From NCBI GenBank assembly GCA_009840695.1, contig VXNG01000257.1, positions 1 through 8,768 of the forward strand: DNA of 8,768 nucleotides, written 5' to 3'. Source of the DNA: Acidimicrobiaceae bacterium (GTDB taxonomy: Bacteria; Actinomycetota; Acidimicrobiia; Acidimicrobiales; Aldehydirespiratoraceae). Positions 6,221-8,768 of the stretch are shown here, in pieces. The notes beneath the pieces are model-generated. The model saw only the letters and a program-made list of their open reading frames with translations. It did not search any database and was not told where the DNA came from. Position 1 is the stretch's first letter, and each line of letters opens with the position of its first letter. The position numbers were made by a program, and so were the translations under genes.

Positions 6221-7276
6221 TCAGTCGCCCTCCAGGACGCAGACCAGGTTCTGCTGCAGGCACGGGCCCGATGTGGCGTGGGCCACGGCCCGGTCGCCGT
6301 CGCCACGCCAGATCCGCGATGCGGCCTCACCGATGCGGATGAGTCCCGAGGCCATCATGGTGTGCGCGGCGAGGGCTCCTCCCGACGGGTTGACGGCGGT
6401 GCGGTCCTCGTCCAGGCCGAGGGCCTCGATCAGCCGGTGCTCGGAGGTGGTGAACGGGCCGTAGAGCTCGGCCAGGTCGATCTTGTCGCCGGCCACGCCG
6501 GCGTGGTGCGCGGCCAGCCGGGCCGAGGCCGACGAGGTCAGGTCCCGAACGCCGAGGGTGTGAGCGTCACTGCGATGGTCCATGCCCCGTATCCAGGCCG
6601 GGCGCTCGCACAGCTCGCGGGCCCGATCGCCGGCCGCGAGCACCACCGCGCAGCCGCCGTCAGCCTCGGCCGGGAGGTCTGAGGGCCGTAGCGGATCGAC
6701 CGCGTAGTCCTCGGCGAGGATCTCGGCCACCGACTTGGGCTCGGACCGGACCGCGTGGGGGTTGGAGGCGGCGCCGGCCCGGCTACGGGCCGCGATCTCG
6801 GCCAGGCGGTGCTCGCTGACGTGGCCGCCCTCCAGCATGAGCCGTGCCGCCAGCGCCTCGATCGCGTACGAGTCGGGCCACAGCGGGCACACGTAGTAGG
6901 GGTCCATCTGGGTGGCCAGCACATCGCGCACCGATCCCGGCGAGGACTTGCCGTAGCCGTACACGAAGGCGGTGTCTATGCCGCCGCACTGGATCTTCAC
7001 CCAGGCCTCGTAGAGCGCCCAGGCGCCGTCCTGCTCGACGTGGCTCTCGCTGATGGGGGGCACCGGACCGGTGCCGTCAATGGTCATCACGAACGAGAAC
7101 GCCTGCCCGGCCAGGAAGTCCGAGGAGCCCGAGCAGGTGAACCCCATGTCGGCCTGCGTCAGGCCGACCGACGACTTGGCCTCAGCCATGAGCGGAACCA
7201 TGAACTCCACCTCGGACTCGCCGGAGATGGCTGCCTCCTGGCGCTGCGCGAAGCCCACGACGGCGACGTCGATCAT
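6221..7276 (-). CDS. thiolase-superfamily protein lacking the catalytic cysteine (partner-type lipid-transfer/thiolase homologue)
   Basis: A 351-residue thiolase-fold protein opening MIDVAVVGFAQRQ. By eye the nucleophile position is Glu81 (SHVEQDGAWAL, 78-88) instead of Cys. VNPSGG (295-300) and AHTMMASG (304-311) match the NxxGG loop and GHP-x-GASG segment, with His305 retained. The C-terminal Cys-x-Gly region reads HATSGPCLQQN (333-343). It is shorter than canonical thiolases (about 390). It is adjacent and paralogous to the 387-residue protein downstream, and both follow two DUF35 genes. Paired thiolase-like proteins with DUF35 occur in Mycobacterium and other actinobacteria, usually in CoA-thioester catabolism, so a hetero-oligomer is likely. 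ATG 7276 is used; AGGGG (7287-7291) lies 10 nt upstream, inside sequence created by a duplication at the DUF35 junction. Confidence 0.87.
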   Translation of the reverse strand: MIDVAVVGFAQRQEAAISGESEVEFMVPLMAEAKSSVGLTQADMGFTCSGSSDFLAGQAFSFVMTIDGTGPVPPISESHVEQDGAWALYEAWVKIQCGGIDTAFVYGYGKSSPGSVRDVLATQMDPYYVCPLWPDSYAIEALAARLMLEGGHVSEHRLAEIAARSRAGAASNPHAVRSEPKSVAEILAEDYAVDPLRPSDLPAEADGGCAVVLAAGDRARELCERPAWIRGMDHRSDAHTLGVRDLTSSASARLAAHHAGVAGDKIDLAELYGPFTTSEHRLIEALGLDEDRTAVNPSGGALAAHTMMASGLIRIGEAASRIWRGDGDRAVAHATSGPCLQQNLVCVLEGD

Positions 7277-7324
7277 GCTGGCGTCACCCCTGCCACGGCT
7301 CTCGAACGTCGATCATGCTGGCGT
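7266..7324 (-). repeat. 19-bp perfect direct repeat spanning the DUF35 stop / thiolase start junction
   Basis: ACGTCGATCATGCTGGCGT (plus strand) occurs at 7266-7284 and 7306-7324, a period of 40 bp with 21 bp of filler. On the minus strand both copies contain GCCAGCATGATCGACG. In the upper copy the TGA within ATGA ends the DUF35 gene; in the lower copy the ATG starts the thiolase-like gene. A single ancestral copy would have made a 4-nt ATGA stop/start overlap, like the GTGA overlap between the two DUF35 genes. The filler carries the AGGGG now serving as ribosome binding site. Confidence 0.8.
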
Positions 7325-7909
7325 TGCCTCCACCCGGCCGATCCGCTCGTAGTCGGTGATGACCTCGTCGGGCTCGCCGGTGGGCTCCCAGCCCAGGATG
7401 TTGGCCGCGGAGGTCTCGAGTTCTTCGTCGGGCTTCCACACGGCCCGCACCCGCATGCCGATGCAGACCTCCTCCGGCGCGATGTTGATGACTAGCCCCA
7501 TGAATCCCACCGACGCGCCGTCGAGCACGATCCAGGCGCTGCAGTAGGGGGGTTTCAGATCGGGCCGCCGCTCGATGGGAACCCGAGTGATGTTGAACGA
7601 GTCGACGTAACCGGTGTCGGGCAGCTCAACGACTTCGCTGGTGGCCGTGCCAGCCAACGGGCTCACGCCGCGGGGCGGAACGAACACTTGGCCGGTGGCC
7701 GGGCAGCGCTCCCCGAGGATCCGCTTGCCGACCATGGCCCGCAGGTATCCAGACAGTGCCCGCCCCGGCGTGTACGTGTAGGTCATCCGGATCGGCGTAC
7801 ACACGCTCTCCACCGGTTCGGCACCGGAGAGCGCTTCAGGCACCGTCACCGGCGCGGCCAGCCCGGCGGGCGGGGCCAGCGGGTCGGTCGCGGTGGATTC
7901 GCCCGTCAC
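7313..7909 (-). CDS. DUF35 OB-fold protein (acyl-CoA-binding partner of thiolase-like enzymes)
   Basis: A 198-residue protein of the DUF35 family. A helical N-terminal part (YTYTPGRALSGYLRAMVGKR, 44-63) normally contacts the thiolase. The rubredoxin-like zinc ribbon follows, but here it is degenerate: GERCPATGQVFVPPR (66-80) keeps one Cys and the PPR while the other three Cys are missing. The OB fold covers about 90-175, with LDGA (129-132) and GMRVRAVW (151-158). GTG 7909 is preferred over upstream in-frame starts because it overlaps the preceding DUF35 stop as GTGA (7906-7909), has GAGGA (7916-7920) 6 nt upstream, and the longer frame upstream is Arg-rich shadow sequence. Known DUF35 proteins (ChsH2; the archaeal thiolase/HMG-CoA synthase complex) bind acyl-CoA or bridge enzymes. 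This one probably pairs with one of the thiolase-like proteins downstream. Confidence 0.88.
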   Translation of the reverse strand: MTGESTATDPLAPPAGLAAPVTVPEALSGAEPVESVCTPIRMTYTYTPGRALSGYLRAMVGKRILGERCPATGQVFVPPRGVSPLAGTATSEVVELPDTGYVDSFNITRVPIERRPDLKPPYCSAWIVLDGASVGFMGLVINIAPEEVCIGMRVRAVWKPDEELETSAANILGWEPTGEPDEVITDYERIGRVEATPA

Positions 7910-8361
7910 GGCGAGTCCTCTGCCGGGATCGGTTCGAAGCCGGCAATGTCGGCGATGTGCCCCTCGCGCTCTGAGCGCCATACGACCCGGACCCTCATGC
8001 CGGTCGACATCTCGGCCGCGCCGCCGGCGAACACCGCGTGCAGCATGGAGGTGTCGGCTCCGTCGAGGCGGATCAGAGCCCAAGCGAACGGGCGGTCGAA
8101 GGGCTGCATGGGACGCGGGTCGCCGTTCCAGGCCCATGTGAGCACCTCGCCCGACTGGCCCACCTCCACGAGCTCGGTGAGCGGTTCCGCGGTGAGGGGG
8201 TCGTACTCCTGCGGGGGGCACAGAACCGTGCCGTCGGCACGGCGGATGCCGCAGATCACGCCCTCGCGGAGCCCGGTCAGGAACGCGCCGATCACCGGGC
8301 CGGTGGAGCGGGTGAACGGATATTCAAGAACGAGCGGGGCCTGCAGGACTTCGGATGACAC
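7906..8361 (-). CDS. DUF35 OB-fold protein, short form with degenerate zinc ribbon
   Basis: A 151-residue DUF35 family member, first gene of the four-gene operon. EYPFTRSTGPVIGAFLTGL (13-31) corresponds to the N-terminal helix region. The zinc-ribbon zone (about 34-60) has only two Cys (37 and 48) in non-CxxC positions. The OB fold (about 65-145) shares LDGA (99-102) and GMRVRVVW (121-128) with the next gene, so the two are paralogues. GTG 8361 gives a start at the right place for the domain but has no well-spaced Shine-Dalgarno (AAGG is only 4 nt away at most). A TANNNT box 8 nt upstream suggests near-leaderless initiation. The stop overlaps the next GTG by 4 nt, implying translational coupling and roughly equal amounts of the two proteins. 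Exact role is unknown. Confidence 0.85.
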   Translation of the reverse strand: MSSEVLQAPLVLEYPFTRSTGPVIGAFLTGLREGVICGIRRADGTVLCPPQEYDPLTAEPLTELVEVGQSGEVLTWAWNGDPRPMQPFDRPFAWALIRLDGADTSMLHAVFAGGAAEMSTGMRVRVVWRSEREGHIADIAGFEPIPAEDSP

Positions 8362-8375
8362 CGCCTTCGATGTTA
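8362..8375 (-). promoter_or_regulatory. candidate -10 box for the DUF35/thiolase operon
   Basis: On the minus strand TAACAT (8370-8375) fits TANNNT and ends 8 nt before GTG 8361. It lies in the 79-nt gap after the membrane-protein gene. The expected -35 zone is GC-rich and not recognisable. With no proper Shine-Dalgarno for GTG 8361, a transcript starting at or one base before the start codon is a reasonable guess, but the support is only pattern and spacing. Confidence 0.3.
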
Positions 8376-8440
8376 CGTCCGGCTGGCTGCTGCCCGGCGC
8401 ATCCCGGCTCGCGATCTGGCGATCCTCGCCTGTCGCGGTA

Positions 8441-8768
8441 CTAGGCGCCCAGCAGGAGCAGTAGGCCGATGACGGTGTAGCAGATCATCACGGCCAGCAT
8501 CGGGTACTGCGAGCGCATCGCCAGTCGGTGGGGCCAGCGCTCCACCGCCCGGTCATGGGCCACCGCGACGGCCAGAACGTGGCCCGCAGCGATGGCCGCG
8601 GTCTGCGTCCAGGCGATGGTGTCGGTGGAGATCGCGGTGTAGTCCACCAGGTAGGTGGCCGTGCCGAAGAGGTCCCACCCCCGGCCGAAGGGGTCGGAGA
8701 GGTGGGCGATGATCTGCTGGCCCTCCAGCAGCAGGTAGCTGAAGTAGTGGGCGACGGTGTAGGCCGCG
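8441..8768 (-). CDS. C-terminal part of a multi-pass membrane protein (5' end outside window)
   Basis: The minus-strand frame ending in TAG at 8441-8443 is open to the window edge, giving 108 visible residues; the GTG at 8647 is internal (VDYTAIS), not a start. Three hydrophobic segments are seen at about 1-20 (begins AAYTVAHYFSYLLLEGQQ), 50-70 (ending AGHVLAVAVAHDR) and 88-107. Between the first two lies SDPFGRGWDLFGTA. From memory, the SDPxGRGWDLFGTA, GHV...AHDRA and SQYPMLAVM patterns recall conserved actinobacterial membrane proteins that some databases label fenitrothion hydrolase; the label is doubtful and true function is unknown. It ends 79 nt before the DUF35 genes and may not belong to their operon. 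Confidence 0.72.
   Translation of the reverse strand, partial: AAYTVAHYFSYLLLEGQQIIAHLSDPFGRGWDLFGTATYLVDYTAISTDTIAWTQTAAIAAGHVLAVAVAHDRAVERWPHRLAMRSQYPMLAVMICYTVIGLLLLLGA

Larger units (their letters stand above)
6136..6241 (-). repeat. 21-bp imperfect direct repeat flanking a 64-bp insert
   Basis: Positions 6136-6156 and 6221-6241 are identical except for one base (6142 A versus 6227 G). On the minus strand each reads TGCGTCCTGGAGGG, then YGACTGA, encoding CVLEGD-stop. The upper copy is the end of the upstream thiolase-like gene; the lower copy supplies the ribosome binding site of the downstream gene. Similarity continues weakly into ATGGCC/GTGGCC after each copy. The 64 bp between (6157-6220) contain a long hairpin. 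Consistent with tandem duplication or an insertion with target duplication. Confidence 0.75.

Noticed and set aside
5030..6682. 550-codon plus-strand open frame opposite the two thiolase-like genes
   Set aside because: Its product is His/Gly/Arg-rich low-complexity sequence with no recognisable motif, it crosses two genes and their junction antisense, and it is the expected shadow of GC-rich coding sequence.
8418..8430. GGCGA-TCC-TCGCC hairpin after the membrane-protein stop as a terminator
   Set aside because: A 5-bp stem with a 3-nt loop and no T-run is expected often by chance at this GC content.
1..8768. CRISPR arrays, tRNA/rRNA genes, transposases, prophage or attachment sites
   Set aside because: None seen: no regularly spaced long repeats, no tRNA-like cloverleaf or CCA end, no transposase or integrase motif in any credible ORF.

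Overview
The window is GC-rich, with G or C at most third codon positions and frequent GTG starts. Nearly everything lies on the minus strand, so transcription runs from high to low coordinates. Gene content and style suggest an actinobacterium, perhaps Acidimicrobiia: thiolase-like/DUF35 operon, ThiN-type thiamine diphosphokinase, PBP4 and M23 wall enzymes. That placement is inference, as no rRNA or marker gene is present.

In transcription order: (1) 8768-8441, the C-terminal part of a multi-pass membrane protein cut by the window edge. (2) 8361-4970, a four-gene acyl-CoA-type operon with two DUF35/OB-fold proteins overlapping by 4 nt and two thiolase-superfamily proteins. Both thiolase-like proteins lack the canonical nucleophilic cysteine and both DUF35 proteins lack a complete zinc ribbon, so this set probably does not carry out ordinary thiolysis. 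Related thiolase-like/DUF35 complexes act as aldolases in steroid side-chain degradation or as channelling complexes. (3) 4868-3651, a secreted coiled-coil M23 (LytM/EnvC-like) peptidoglycan peptidase with intact zinc ligands. (4) 3568-2927, thiN. (5) 2853-1660, a PLP aminotransferase. (6) 1642-155, dacB (PBP4). A short plus-strand tail at 1-57 may be the end of a convergent gene.

Items 3-6 form a housekeeping block (wall remodelling, thiamine pyrophosphate, amino-acid transamination), separate in function from item 2.

The most interesting signals are non-coding. Four copies of an ATTGCG-like word repeat at an exact 11-bp period in the promoter region of the M23 gene. In the thiolase operon, two successive gene junctions each carry a short direct duplication around the stop/start codons (21 bp at 6136/6221, 19 bp at 7266/7306). 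Both appear to have split formerly tight translational couplings. One also created a 12-bp-stem hairpin and a possible 27-codon leader ORF. TANNNT boxes lie 6-8 nt upstream of three GTG starts, hinting at leaderless transcripts.
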